NCBI GenBank assembly: GCA_964631345.1
Contig: CAZVWE010000001.1
Coordinates: forward strand, 372,001 to 436,000
DNA length: 64,000 bases
Direction of reading: 5' to 3'
Origin: MGBC163016 sp964631345
GTDB lineage: Bacteria; Actinomycetota; Coriobacteriia; Coriobacteriales; Eggerthellaceae
The number at the start of each line of letters is the position of its first letter. Within the stretch, counting starts at the first letter, position 1. Under the pieces are notes generated by a model that was not told the DNA's origin, did no database searches, and worked only from the letters and a program-made list of their open reading frames with translations. Positions 9,323 through 18,494 of the stretch are shown here, one piece after another. A program made the position numbers and the translations under genes.

Positions 9323-10264
9323 ATGTGTACAGGTATTAGATTCACAGATGCAAAAGGAAACATGTATTTCGGGCGCAATCTTGATTGGGACACACCGTAC
9401 GGCGAAAAAGTCTTCGTCACTCAGCGAGGGTTTACAAACGATCTTCATATGGATGGAAAGCTAGCCACAAAATATGCCTGCATCGGAATGGCAATTGCAG
9501 TGGATGGCTGCCCTCTTTACTTTGATGCTGCAAATGAAAAAGGACTCGCAATTGCTGGGCTAAATTTCCCGGGATATGCAAAATACGAAGACGAACCTAT
9601 TGATGGCAAAACAAATATTCCCGCATATGACTTTCCTCTTTATATTGCCAGTGAATTTGAAACTGTAGATGAAGTAGAACAAGCGCTCGAAAACATTGCT
9701 ATTATCGCAAAACCAGTTCCTGGGTATGGGATTGCACTTCTTCACTGGATTATTGGCGATAAAAACAGATCAATCGTTGTTGAATATCAAGAAGATGGAA
9801 TGCATGTTTACCAAGATGATCTAGACGTGCTAACAAATCAACCAACTTTTCCCTTCCACCATGAGAATGTGCGTAATTATTTGAATTGCAGCCCTGAATT
9901 TCATGAGCCTGTAATGTGGCGCGAAGATTCACTCACACCATATGGCTCAGGTTCTGAAATGCGTGGAATTCCTGGAGACTATTATTCCCCATCAAGGTTT
10001 GTACGTGTTGCCTATTTAAATGCACACTACCCCGATGTGGAAGGGGAAGCAGAAAATGTGACACGTATGTTCAAAACACTCGGCGGAGCATCTATGGTTA
10101 AGGGTGGCGCTAAAGTCGAGAGCGGAAATTTCGAATATACAATTTATACCGGTGGATATTCAACGGCCACAAAAACTTACTACTATTCAACCTATGATGA
10201 ACCTGCTATTAAATCATTTTCATTGGAAGAAAAGGGGCTCGAAGGCGGTAAACTGTTATGCTAA
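9323..10264 (+). CDS. bsh: Bile salt hydrolase / choloylglycine hydrolase family
   Basis: Ntn-hydrolase that cleaves the amide bond of conjugated bile salts, releasing glycine or taurine. Catalytic Cys2 follows the start Met and would be exposed by its removal. Other family residues are in place: Arg18 and Asp21 in GRNLDWD, Asn81 in GLNFPG, Asn172 in LTNQPTF and Arg225 in SPSRFVR. The 313-residue length is typical (about 315-330). No signal peptide is present, so the enzyme is cytoplasmic. AAGGAAGG precedes the ATG. A penicillin V acylase activity is the main alternative; the NxDWD pattern and overall match favour bile salts. It is followed 35 bases later by a membrane LuxR regulator on the same strand. 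Confidence 0.88.
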   Translation: MCTGIRFTDAKGNMYFGRNLDWDTPYGEKVFVTQRGFTNDLHMDGKLATKYACIGMAIAVDGCPLYFDAANEKGLAIAGLNFPGYAKYEDEPIDGKTNIPAYDFPLYIASEFETVDEVEQALENIAIIAKPVPGYGIALLHWIIGDKNRSIVVEYQEDGMHVYQDDLDVLTNQPTFPFHHENVRNYLNCSPEFHEPVMWREDSLTPYGSGSEMRGIPGDYYSPSRFVRVAYLNAHYPDVEGEAENVTRMFKTLGGASMVKGGAKVESGNFEYTIYTGGYSTATKTYYYSTYDEPAIKSFSLEEKGLEGGKLLC

Positions 10265-10299
10265 AACCATAGGATAGAGATAATGCGTTCGGAGGTCGC

Positions 10300-11853
10300 A
10301 TGTCTACAAATAGCTTGAATAGTTCGTCCCCCTCCCCCCGCAACCTAGGCAGCGCTATCAATCTTGAGAGTCCCCTTGTCATCGGATTCTCAATACATCT
10401 TTGTTGGTTGATTCTTCTTGTTGCACCTACTCTTCTTACAAAAGCTTACGTTCAAGATCTTTCCCTTAATAGCTGCTTTGCATTAAACGAGTGCTTCTTT
10501 GCAACATTTGCAATCGGATGCTTTGTAATTGGCGCTATAAGAGAAGTCATCACCTATTACCTTCGCAAAAAACTAGTGCACTTTTTAATTGGCCTTGCCG
10601 GCTCTCTATGTTTGGCTGGACTTTTCACTTCTGAAAGTATGCTGCCTTCTGGATTTGCATATATCGTGCTTTATACAACAACGTTACTCTCAGGTTTTTT
10701 CTGTGCAATTACAACACTTATTTGGGGAGAAGCCGCACGAAGAAGAAAACTCAAAACCCTAGCTTTAACTAGCATTATTTCATTGCTGTTAGCAGGCATA
10801 ATCATCGTAGTCTTTGCCTATTTAATTCAACAAAGCTTTGAAATCTTCACTGTTGTCGCATGCCTTTGTCCTTTAATATCTGTCATCTTTATGTATAAAG
10901 CGCAGCACGATAACGAAAGCTATCTTAAACCGCAGGAATTTGTCACTTCAAAAGATGGCACAATGCGCGCCAAAGAAGGCCGAACATGGTTTGAGACTAC
11001 CCATGAGTTGCGCATCAGCAGACGAGGCTTTGCGTTAAAGTTGGGCAAAAGTGCGCTGCCATTCGGAATCGCCATAGGCTTACTAATGACTCAAATGCTT
11101 GAAAACTATGAGGCTAGTTTTGAGTCATTAACATCTCTTGTAATACATTCAATCCTGCCACTTGCTGGCGTAACAATCTTCGTGATCTTGTACTTTGTAA
11201 GAAGCAGTAAAGACGATCAGTCCGTTAGTGTTCAGTCAGCGCTCCCATTCTTTGAGGCTTTTCTGCTAATTTCAATATGCGGGACATATGCGCTAGAGGC
11301 TCAAGAAGCTGTGCTTTGTTTGGGTGTCGCATTGCTTTGGATGTATCCTACAGAAATTACGCAACAATACCGAATTACACCCATGCTAACGTTTGGGTTT
11401 TTCATGGGATTCTTTGCAATTGGGATGGGTATCTCTGTATTGATCGCTTGGCTTATTCCGCCGTTTTCTACGCTTTGGCCATGGCCTATTATCGCTTGTG
11501 CATTAATGTATCTTCTCGGATGTGCTACGTTGATTACTGACCAGCAAATGAGATCAATCGCTATCATCAAGCGACCTTCAGAAAACGCAAATGATCAGGA
11601 AAAAGAAGTATCAGATTCTAACAAGAGACCATTCTATGAGCGCTGCCAATTAACGGCTGATATATTTTTATTATCTCATCGCGAATTAGAAATTTTGGCA
11701 CTGCTTGCAAAAGGCAGAAATGCTGCTTTTATTCAACAAGAATTGGTGATATCCGAAGGAACTGTGCGCACTCATATGAGAAACATATATCACAAACTTG
11801 GTGTACACAGTCAGCAGGAACTGATCAACCTAGTAGAGAACATTCAAGCATAG
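10300..11853 (+). CDS. Membrane-anchored LuxR-family regulator
   Basis: A two-part protein: about twelve hydrophobic segments across residues 25-420, then a C-terminal LuxR/GerE helix-turn-helix (about residues 448-512, with LSHRELEILALLAKG and ISEGTVRTHMRNIYHKLGV). This architecture is characteristic of Eggerthellaceae and related gut Coriobacteriia, where such genes sit beside catabolic or respiratory genes and are thought to sense their substrate at the membrane. GGAGGTCGC precedes the ATG. Its position directly after the bile salt hydrolase suggests, by inference, bile-dependent control of that gene. Confidence 0.85.
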   Translation: MSTNSLNSSSPSPRNLGSAINLESPLVIGFSIHLCWLILLVAPTLLTKAYVQDLSLNSCFALNECFFATFAIGCFVIGAIREVITYYLRKKLVHFLIGLAGSLCLAGLFTSESMLPSGFAYIVLYTTTLLSGFFCAITTLIWGEAARRRKLKTLALTSIISLLLAGIIIVVFAYLIQQSFEIFTVVACLCPLISVIFMYKAQHDNESYLKPQEFVTSKDGTMRAKEGRTWFETTHELRISRRGFALKLGKSALPFGIAIGLLMTQMLENYEASFESLTSLVIHSILPLAGVTIFVILYFVRSSKDDQSVSVQSALPFFEAFLLISICGTYALEAQEAVLCLGVALLWMYPTEITQQYRITPMLTFGFFMGFFAIGMGISVLIAWLIPPFSTLWPWPIIACALMYLLGCATLITDQQMRSIAIIKRPSENANDQEKEVSDSNKRPFYERCQLTADIFLLSHRELEILALLAKGRNAAFIQQELVISEGTVRTHMRNIYHKLGVHSQQELINLVENIQA

Positions 11854-11854
11854 A

Positions 11855-11882
11855 GATGATGGGGTATTAATACCCCATCATC
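11855..11882. terminator. Perfect 28-bp palindrome shared by convergent genes
   Basis: Fourteen-base arms (GATGATGGGGTATT and its complement) start one base after the LuxR stop and contain the stop codon of the convergent transporter (11867). Either transcript would fold into a strong hairpin. There is no T-tract on either side, so it may act as an end-protecting hairpin or a factor-dependent terminator. Confidence 0.55.
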
Positions 11883-13279
11883 GTAACCAGCGGCAAAAGC
11901 ACTGTTGCATGAAGCACCATCAAAGCGATTGTCGGAATAACTCCCGATTTGAAATAATCAATCAGCGTCCAATATCCATATTTGTGAACTACCATGCTGG
12001 CACTTTCTAGACCATTTGCAAACGAGGTGGATGCGCTTATCGCAACCACTATCGTAAAGAATACAGGGCTTACACCAAATTCCTGACCCATCAGGCACAA
12101 AGGAATTAAAGTCGTACCAATAAGAGCAGGACCTACTGGAATAAACAACCTGATAATCGGGATGACAACAGCGGTAGCAACAACAAGACCTGTAACCCCT
12201 ATAGCAATCTTTCCAAGAGAGGCATTTAAGAACCAGCTGGCTGATCCCTGTTCACGAATGCCTCCAGCAAGTGCTTGAACAGAACCGATCAACAATATGA
12301 CGTTCCATGAAACGCTATCCACAAATTCATCCCACGACAAAACGTCAATACCTGGCACAAAACACAAGATCAAGCCAAGCAAAGCAATTGCCGTCAAATC
12401 CCAGCCAGTCCAATTGCTGGCAATCCATAATCCAAAGATCAGCACGAAAATCCCAAGCACCTTCCAATCAAGTGCATCGAAAGGCTCTTTTTCCTCTGAG
12501 AATTTCGCAAGTTGCTTTAGTGTATTTTCAGATAGCGGATCAGGCTTATGAACCAAAACAACGGAAGCCCATGCAACAACTAAAAGCACCAAGGCTATAG
12601 GTGTACATATAACAGCCCAGTCAAAAAATGATATTGAAATCCCCATACTTGACTGAAGCATTCCCATGGCCATTATGTTCATCGACGATCCTGAAGGAAG
12701 CGTTTCCCCACCTATGCATGCAGCATAAGGTATTGCGATCATCAAAGCGCGGCCAAACTTTGACTTACCAGGTTCGGCACCTTCGATCTGCAAAATACTG
12801 CTTACAGCAATTCCAGAAAACAAAGCGCTGCAGGGAAGGTCAGAAATGAACATCGAGCAAATAAATGTTGCTGCCATAAATGCGAAAATTATGCTCTTTT
12901 GATTTCCCTTTGTGAATCTCAAAAGAAATGTAACTATGCGCATTGGAATTTTAGTTTTGAGCAGAGCTGCAGAAAGCCCAAATGATGCCATAACAAAGAA
13001 GATGACACTGCTTACCCAAGCAACCCAAACAGTTGTCGTTCCTCCACTAAACGGAAGAATTCCAAACACAGGAAGCAATATAAGAATTGCCATACCTGTG
13101 ATCGCAAAAGGTACTGGCTCTGCAACCCAAAGAATCAAACCTGCGACCAAAAGCGCCAAGCTCATTATGCCTGGAAAACTCAAACCTTCAGGTAGAGGAA
13201 TAAATGCTGCGATCACCACAACCAGTGCAGCAATAATGACGCAGATAATACGTGAAGATACGGATTTGTCTTTCAACAT
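11867..13279 (-). CDS. DASS/SLC13-family anion transporter
   Basis: Divalent anion:Na+ symporter family (CitT/SdcS-like), moving dicarboxylates, sulfate or similar anions. About twelve hydrophobic segments fill the 470 residues. Family elements include the first SNT-like region (PCSALFSGIA, then GGETLPSGSSMNIM) and the C-terminal PVGPALIGTTLIPL and SASTSFANGLESAS hairpin. The ATG at 13279 follows GAGGGTGATG and is preferred to an upstream ATG at 13327. It resembles the transporter at 23615. It lies beyond the MFS gene of the first molybdenum cluster and may serve it. Substrate unknown. Confidence 0.82.
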   Translation of the reverse strand: MLKDKSVSSRIICVIIAALVVVIAAFIPLPEGLSFPGIMSLALLVAGLILWVAEPVPFAITGMAILILLPVFGILPFSGGTTTVWVAWVSSVIFFVMASFGLSAALLKTKIPMRIVTFLLRFTKGNQKSIIFAFMAATFICSMFISDLPCSALFSGIAVSSILQIEGAEPGKSKFGRALMIAIPYAACIGGETLPSGSSMNIMAMGMLQSSMGISISFFDWAVICTPIALVLLVVAWASVVLVHKPDPLSENTLKQLAKFSEEKEPFDALDWKVLGIFVLIFGLWIASNWTGWDLTAIALLGLILCFVPGIDVLSWDEFVDSVSWNVILLIGSVQALAGGIREQGSASWFLNASLGKIAIGVTGLVVATAVVIPIIRLFIPVGPALIGTTLIPLCLMGQEFGVSPVFFTIVVAISASTSFANGLESASMVVHKYGYWTLIDYFKSGVIPTIALMVLHATVLLPLVTMMGY

Positions 13280-13359
13280 GTAGACATCACCCTCTTCCCG
13301 TTTTAATACACGCATTGGCCCCGTCACAGCTTAGCAACGAGACCAATGCAACTTTGAGG

Positions 13360-14601
13360 CTATCGAAGTGTCTTACGCGTGATTATCAGCATCAAGATAA
13401 CAACAATAATAATTGGTGGTATGCACAAAATATGTGAGCCAAGTGACCATCCGAATGGATCGATGAAGTAACCTAAAGCCATGCCACCTAAAATGTTACC
13501 ACCATTGCGGAACACATTCATAAGACCCATGCCCATAGCATTTTGTGAAGGACCACTTAAGATTTGAGGAATAGAAGTCTGCACCATGGCAGGGATCCAT
13601 CCTTGGCAGAAACCATTTACAATCGCGATCACGTAAATAAGTGTGAGATCTGTAGTTGAGAATGCGAACCATAAGAATACAAGCACTACAACCCAAGCTG
13701 CAATAATCATCCATTTACGTGTGCCAAGCTTATCTGAAAGCCAGCCGCCAAACGGAATACCAATTGCACCTAAAACGGTACAAAGGCTTACGGCAAATGC
13801 AGCAACAGAAGCGTTAATACCAGCTACCTCACGCAGATACAGTGACCAATAAGAACTGGTAGTACCGGTTGTGGTTAAAGCAAACACTAAGAACATGATG
13901 CAGAGAATCCAAAGAGAAGGGTTTTTGAATGCAGCCCACTTGTTTGCATCTTCAACCTTTTCGACGCTTTCGCCATATGCTTTAGCGGTAATCTCTGCAG
14001 ATGGTTCTTTAAACATAACCATCAAAACGATGAATGCAACTACACAATAGCAGCATGCCATCCACCAAACTGATCTCCAACCCCAGTTAGCAGCCATGAT
14101 TGGAGCAATGTTCATAGTGATCAAAGTGCCAAGCGGCATCCATGTCTGAAATACTGCTACTGCAATACCCTGTCTGCTTTCTGGGAACCATAAACTGATT
14201 GCAGTAGGGCCAGCGACACCAATGAAGGCCATACCGATACCTTCAATAACGCGAGAAACCAACAGTACTTCAAAAGATGTAGATAAAGCGCCTATCAAAG
14301 ATCCAATGAAAAGTGCAACGACAGAAATTGCCAAAGACATCTTATTTCCCAAGCGATAAACAAGACCTGTTGCTGGGAAGGCGAGGATCAAGCCCATGAT
14401 TGAGAAAACTGACATAATCCAGCCATAAGATGATCCTGCAATGTTAAGTGATTGGATAATCTCAACAGAAATCGTTGATGGTTTGAACATGTTTAAAGGA
14501 GCCGCAATAGCTACGATCCAAATAGCGACAAGAACAAGCCATGCACCTTTAGGTACTGGTTCTTTTTTCGGTTTCGCAGCCTGATCAACTGTTGTATCCA
14601 T
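13360..14601 (-). CDS. MFS transporter
   Basis: Major facilitator with twelve predicted helices in 413 residues. A short charged N-terminus (KPKKEPVPKG) leads into helix 1. The helix 2-3 loop GLVYRLGNKMSL and the helix 8-9 loop GGWLSDKLGTRKW are MFS signatures. AAAGGAG precedes the ATG. It follows the zinc-ribbon gene of the cluster whose catalytic subunit is at 15745, in the arrangement of transporter genes beside cytoplasmic molybdenum dehydroxylases. By inference it imports the aromatic substrate or exports the product. Confidence 0.82.
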   Translation of the reverse strand: MDTTVDQAAKPKKEPVPKGAWLVLVAIWIVAIAAPLNMFKPSTISVEIIQSLNIAGSSYGWIMSVFSIMGLILAFPATGLVYRLGNKMSLAISVVALFIGSLIGALSTSFEVLLVSRVIEGIGMAFIGVAGPTAISLWFPESRQGIAVAVFQTWMPLGTLITMNIAPIMAANWGWRSVWWMACCYCVVAFIVLMVMFKEPSAEITAKAYGESVEKVEDANKWAAFKNPSLWILCIMFLVFALTTTGTTSSYWSLYLREVAGINASVAAFAVSLCTVLGAIGIPFGGWLSDKLGTRKWMIIAAWVVVLVFLWFAFSTTDLTLIYVIAIVNGFCQGWIPAMVQTSIPQILSGPSQNAMGMGLMNVFRNGGNILGGMALGYFIDPFGWSLGSHILCIPPIIIVVILMLIITRKTLR

Positions 14602-14709
14602 GTAAAACTTCTCCTTTCGTCATGAACCTAATTCTGACGAGGTGATGCGGATACTAAGGACGAAGGATACTTTTGTCTATATCTTTCTTCCCTAGCATCC
14701 CCACAATTT

Positions 14710-14937
14710 TTACTGTGGTGCGTTAGGTGGTTTTGGTGCGCCCGGCGCTGATGGAGCACCAGGGGCAGCCGGCGCTGATGGAGCCCCAGGGGCACTTGCT
14801 TCAGGACCTTCATCTAAAGCGGCACCACAAAATGGGCATTTCTTTAACACAATGCCACCCATGCTTTGTAATGTCTTTCCGCAACTTGGGCATTCAGAAG
14901 ACCCTTGTGCAGAAGCATCGGCAGGTCTAAAACACAT
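14710..14937 (-). CDS. MCFRPA zinc-ribbon protein with Gly-Ala-Pro tail (copy 1)
   Basis: A 75-residue protein starting MCFRPADASAQ. Cys16/Cys19 and Cys34/Cys37 (ECPSC, KCPFC) form one zinc ribbon. Residues 46-75 are a GAPSAP/GAPKPP repeat resembling a collagen-like or flexible linker. The start at 14937 follows AAAGGAACG; an ATG at 14952 is less well placed. Its first 15 bases are nearly identical to those of copies at 25447 and 37273. No function is known to me. It is located between the ferredoxin/catalytic genes and the MFS gene, so it is probably co-expressed. Confidence 0.75.
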   Translation of the reverse strand: MCFRPADASAQGSSECPSCGKTLQSMGGIVLKKCPFCGAALDEGPEASAPGAPSAPAAPGAPSAPGAPKPPNAPQ

Positions 14938-15070
14938 AAACGTTCCTTTCACTTTTTATAGAAGGACTACACGCAATCGCTAAAACATCAATTCACGTAT
15001 TTGCGAAGAACTAGTAAAAGGAACTTGCAGCACTGCGTGCACAATGCGCGTATAGTCCTTCCATTTAAAA

Positions 15071-15148
15071 TCAACCAACTATCTGACTATCTGACTGGCA
15101 ACTAACTAGCCATCCATTTAGCCAGCCATCTAACCAACTATCGGACTA
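15071..15148. repeat. Imperfect simple repeat in cluster 1 spacer
   Basis: Short units such as CCAACTATCTGACTA and GCCAGCCATC recur; AACCAACTATC appears at the start and again near 15132. It occupies the spacer between the zinc-ribbon gene and the small gene ending at 15146. Confidence 0.6.
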
Positions 15149-15361
15149 GCCAAGCTTGGTTGGTTTGGTACGAGCGTATCCACGGGTAGGCTTGAGCATG
15201 AAGCGGTTCTTTACAACAAAGAAACCAACACGAGCCAAGTCCATACGATTTGTCCCTAAATCGGTACATACTTCATCAACCGATTTACCTTCATCAAGTT
15301 GACCATTCAAGTAATCAATTTGTGCGTCATCATCTAATTCGAGCAATTCATCAACTGTCAT
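15146..15361 (-). CDS. Small protein of unknown function in molybdenum cluster 1
   Basis: Not recognised. The 71-residue product begins MTVDELLELDDDAQ, is acidic in its first third and basic at its end (GYARTKPTKLG). A middle segment, KSVDEVCTDLGTNRMDLAR, has the rhythm of a helix-turn-helix but no family match can be claimed. The ATG at 15361 follows AGAGGGGGC and overlaps the ferredoxin end by 22 codon-coupled bases upstream extension being unlikely. It could be an accessory subunit or a maturation factor, as its place matches that of the small genes at 37346-37881 in cluster 4. Confidence 0.65.
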   Translation of the reverse strand: MTVDELLELDDDAQIDYLNGQLDEGKSVDEVCTDLGTNRMDLARVGFFVVKNRFMLKPTRGYARTKPTKLG

Positions 15362-15381
15362 AACAGCCCCCTCTTCTCGTA

Positions 15382-15729
15382 CTACGGCAGATAGACGCAA
15401 ACTTTGTGATCAAGCTCAGCTGCACGAGCTTGCATTTCATCTAAAGTTCCATATTCGAGGCAGAAAGCCTGGCAGTGCTTCACGCATGTTGGCTCGCCAC
15501 CTTCTGCTAAACGGGATTCACAATGGTCGCAAAGTGTGGTTGGAACAGGAAGATAAATCCAATCCCAAGCATCAACCATGCCATCACCAATCTTCATTGG
15601 CTCCATCTCTAACAACTTAATTCCGTTGACACCAAGGCCGAAATTGTGCTCATTTTTACATGCAACTTCGCAACTGTGGCATCCGGAGCAATACTTGTAA
15701 TCAACAAGCAGCGCGAATTCTTTGCTCAT
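15382..15729 (-). CDS. Two-cluster [4Fe-4S] ferredoxin subunit of molybdenum enzyme 1
   Basis: A short DmsB-like electron-transfer protein of 115 residues. Cys14, 17, 20 and 24 (CSGCHSCEVAC) and a second set (CDHC, then CVKHC) provide eight ligands, enough for two [4Fe-4S] clusters; full DmsB proteins have about 200 residues and four clusters. It lies 15 bases after the catalytic subunit. No signal peptide. Expected to pass electrons from a donor to the molybdenum site. Confidence 0.85.
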   Translation of the reverse strand: MSKEFALLVDYKYCSGCHSCEVACKNEHNFGLGVNGIKLLEMEPMKIGDGMVDAWDWIYLPVPTTLCDHCESRLAEGGEPTCVKHCQAFCLEYGTLDEMQARAAELDHKVCVYLP

Positions 15730-15744
15730 ATCAATCCTCCTTCT

Positions 15745-18006
15745 CTAGCCGTCGAGTCCGTCGACCTTGCGAATGGTGCACATAACGCCCTTGTAAGGTG
15801 CTCCAAAGCCAAGCTTTCCAATTTCCTCATGAGGAATAAGCTCATTAACGTTGGATTTCCAAACGCCGAATAGGTTTGGCTCTTCGCCATCTTGTTCTGG
15901 GTACCACCAACCGTGACGCATATGAACAACGCGCGGATCAACAATTCCTGTAATGTGAGCTTTCTCACGAGCAGTTCCGAATGGAGTGCGAGCCTCTACC
16001 CAGTCGCCTTCCTCGATGCCGTACTTCGCAGCAGTCTCAGGATGAATCTCAATGTCTGGCCAAGGTGTGATTTCACGCATGTGCTTTAACTGGCGATGCT
16101 CAGAGTGGAAAGAGGTGTAATCACGAGCACCAGTGGTAACCATTAGCGGGTACTCTTCTGCAAGCTCTGGATGGCTTGTCTCATCCCAACGTGGCTTCTC
16201 AAAGTAAGGAAGCGGATCCTCGCCCCATGCCTCATAAACAATTGAGTAAAGCTCAACTTTGCCTGTAACGGTGTTAAACCCTGGCTCACCATCAGGTCTT
16301 AGCATGCCCTTCTCATATTTCTTGTATGTGTAACTTGGCTGATAGCAACCAATTTCACGAAGGTCATTGAATGTAAAACCATACTCAGGAACAAGAAGTG
16401 AATCGAAGAAATCTTCAACTGAGTCATAAGGCCAACCAGCAGGATTCAAGCGCTTGCCGAGTTCCAAGTCAATCTCAAGGTCAGACTTGCATTCACCGCG
16501 ATGAGATGCTTTATTCATGCAGCCTAGGAATACAGAATTGCGTCCGTAGTGAGGAAGCACGATTCCATCATGCTCTGGGAATGCTGCAAGTGGCAAGAAG
16601 ATATCAGCGAAAGCCATTGCAGTTGGTGTCATGAAGAGGTCTGTACAAACTGCAAAGTCAACATTCTTCAAGGCTTCATACCAACGATGAGGCTGAGCGG
16701 AGTTTGTTGGAGAGATCAGGTTGGTTGAGTTAAACCAGCTCATATGAATTTGATATGGCTCTCCGCTTTCAAGAACATCTAAGGTAACGTCTGGGTGTGT
16801 GGTTGCATGAGTGTATGCAAGCGCAGGATATTCCTCGGCACCAATACGCTGCTCCCAATCTTCTTCAGCTACAAACTGACGGCTGTCCATACGCCATTTG
16901 CCCATGAAGCTGTTTGGAGCACCAACTGTAAGTCCACCAGGAACATCTAAGTTGCCGGTGATAGCAGCAAGTGCAAGAATTGCCTGACCTGCTTGTACAC
17001 CATTTGGCTGCTGGTCAATTGCTAAGCCCCAAGCCATAGCACCTGGATGATGTGTGCCAAGATAGCGCGCAAGTTCAAGGATTTGATCTTTCGGAATCCA
17101 AGTAATTTCTGAAACATAATCAACAGGATATTCTGCAGCGCGCTCTGTGAGCTCTTCAAAGCCGTAGCACCATTTCTCTACGAAATCATGATCGTAGAGA
17201 TCTTCTTGAATAATGATGTTGATAAGACCGATAGCAAGGCAAGTGTCTGTCTGTGGCTTAATTTGAAGAGTCCAATTGCCTTCGCGACATCCAAGCCAAG
17301 TAATGCGTGGATCTATCATGATAATCTTTGTGCCACGCTTCATAAGATCAATCAAAGCATGACCATGAAGACCATCTGGATTAGAAGCAAGCGGCATCTT
17401 GCCCCAGCATACAATGTAGTCAGGAACTACATAGTTAGGATCATCGTAGCGCTGCTCAAAAAATCCTGCATAGTCAATCTCAGGATATCCGGCGCCAAGA
17501 ATAAAGTCAGACACTGTAGTACGAGGGCCATAGCATGACCAGCCTGACTGTGAATAACAATAGTTAGGTGTTTGTAAAACGGAAAAAGCTAGCGGGTAGC
17601 TATACATTACAGCCTCACGGCCGGTTCCGCCATGCACCATGATTGAGCGTGCGCCATACTTTTCTTTAATTTCTTTGACATTCTTTTCGATGATGTCATA
17701 GGCCTCATCCCAAGTGATGCGCTCCCATTTATCCTTACCACGATCTTCGCGAGCACGCTTCATTGGATAAATGATGCGATCAGGATGGTTGACATAATCA
17801 ACTAGATCAAGTCCCGTAGCATTTAAACGACCTTGGTAGATTGGATGCTCTTTGTCTCCCTCTACCTTTATAAGGTTGCCGTCTTTATCTACAGTAAGCT
17901 CCATACCCCATCCAACTGGATGCTCCCCCGGAGGAGACCATGCACATGTTCTGAAGATGGTTGTCCCATCATCTTGAACGCGCTTCCATTCTTTCCTCAT
18001 GGCCAT
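15745..18006 (-). CDS. Molybdopterin oxidoreductase 1, lacking most FeS-cluster cysteines
   Basis: Catalytic subunit of the DMSO reductase superfamily, closest in style to the acetylene hydratase/transhydroxylase/catechol dehydroxylase branch. All molybdopterin domains are present over 753 residues, including the C-terminal beta-barrel (HGWWYPE). The likely molybdenum ligand is Cys158 in GWSCYGPR. The N-terminal [4Fe-4S] site is mostly lost: only Cys21 remains, with Glu28, Trp33 and Asn62 where the cluster-4 enzyme has cysteines. No twin-arginine signal, hence cytoplasmic. GAGAGGAG precedes the ATG. Reaction unknown; reductive dehydroxylation or transhydroxylation of a phenolic compound is an inference from family and neighbours. 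Confidence 0.85.
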   Translation of the reverse strand: MAMRKEWKRVQDDGTTIFRTCAWSPPGEHPVGWGMELTVDKDGNLIKVEGDKEHPIYQGRLNATGLDLVDYVNHPDRIIYPMKRAREDRGKDKWERITWDEAYDIIEKNVKEIKEKYGARSIMVHGGTGREAVMYSYPLAFSVLQTPNYCYSQSGWSCYGPRTTVSDFILGAGYPEIDYAGFFEQRYDDPNYVVPDYIVCWGKMPLASNPDGLHGHALIDLMKRGTKIIMIDPRITWLGCREGNWTLQIKPQTDTCLAIGLINIIIQEDLYDHDFVEKWCYGFEELTERAAEYPVDYVSEITWIPKDQILELARYLGTHHPGAMAWGLAIDQQPNGVQAGQAILALAAITGNLDVPGGLTVGAPNSFMGKWRMDSRQFVAEEDWEQRIGAEEYPALAYTHATTHPDVTLDVLESGEPYQIHMSWFNSTNLISPTNSAQPHRWYEALKNVDFAVCTDLFMTPTAMAFADIFLPLAAFPEHDGIVLPHYGRNSVFLGCMNKASHRGECKSDLEIDLELGKRLNPAGWPYDSVEDFFDSLLVPEYGFTFNDLREIGCYQPSYTYKKYEKGMLRPDGEPGFNTVTGKVELYSIVYEAWGEDPLPYFEKPRWDETSHPELAEEYPLMVTTGARDYTSFHSEHRQLKHMREITPWPDIEIHPETAAKYGIEEGDWVEARTPFGTAREKAHITGIVDPRVVHMRHGWWYPEQDGEEPNLFGVWKSNVNELIPHEEIGKLGFGAPYKGVMCTIRKVDGLDG

Positions 18007-18494
18007 AAATACTCCTCTCTGCCTTCGGCGCGTCAGCTCTTTGATTGCAAACTTGGACTCAAACTTTTAATTGGATTTAGTTGAAGTCTTGAGTTAGAAC
18101 CTTTGGCCAGAACCTAGCGTCTTTGCGTTACGGCTGTTCACTGAATGAACGAGGGAAGAATATGTCCGTAAGGCAAAATGGCTTACCATGGGATTGAGTA
18201 ATTTCGCCTTTTCATATGAAAACTGATGTAGTAATACTTTTGAATTATTTGGATAAGACCAATCATACTGAGTTGGGTATATGCCCAGTTAGAAGCCACG
18301 AACGAATGCAGTCCGTTCATTAATCAAGGCTTTGGAAGACTTCGGAGAATCCTGGTAAACATATGACCAAGTTTTTGGCCATGCATGTGCCCACGCATGT
18401 GACCAGGCATTTGTCCAAATACCCCATAGCGCTTCGCCTAAAATTGCAAAAATTGCCTAAAAATGCAAAACGAGGAAGAAGTCCACTAATTGTC
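18007..18494. other. Upstream region of molybdenum cluster 1, no gene seen
   Basis: About 490 bases between the DUF169 gene stop and the cluster 1 start, so it should hold the cluster's promoter. No convincing coding frame. A 12-base tandem unit beginning GCATGTG occurs three times (18383-18418, last copy GCATTTG), and an A-rich unit (AAAATTGCAAAAATTGC) is near 18440. Confidence 0.5.
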
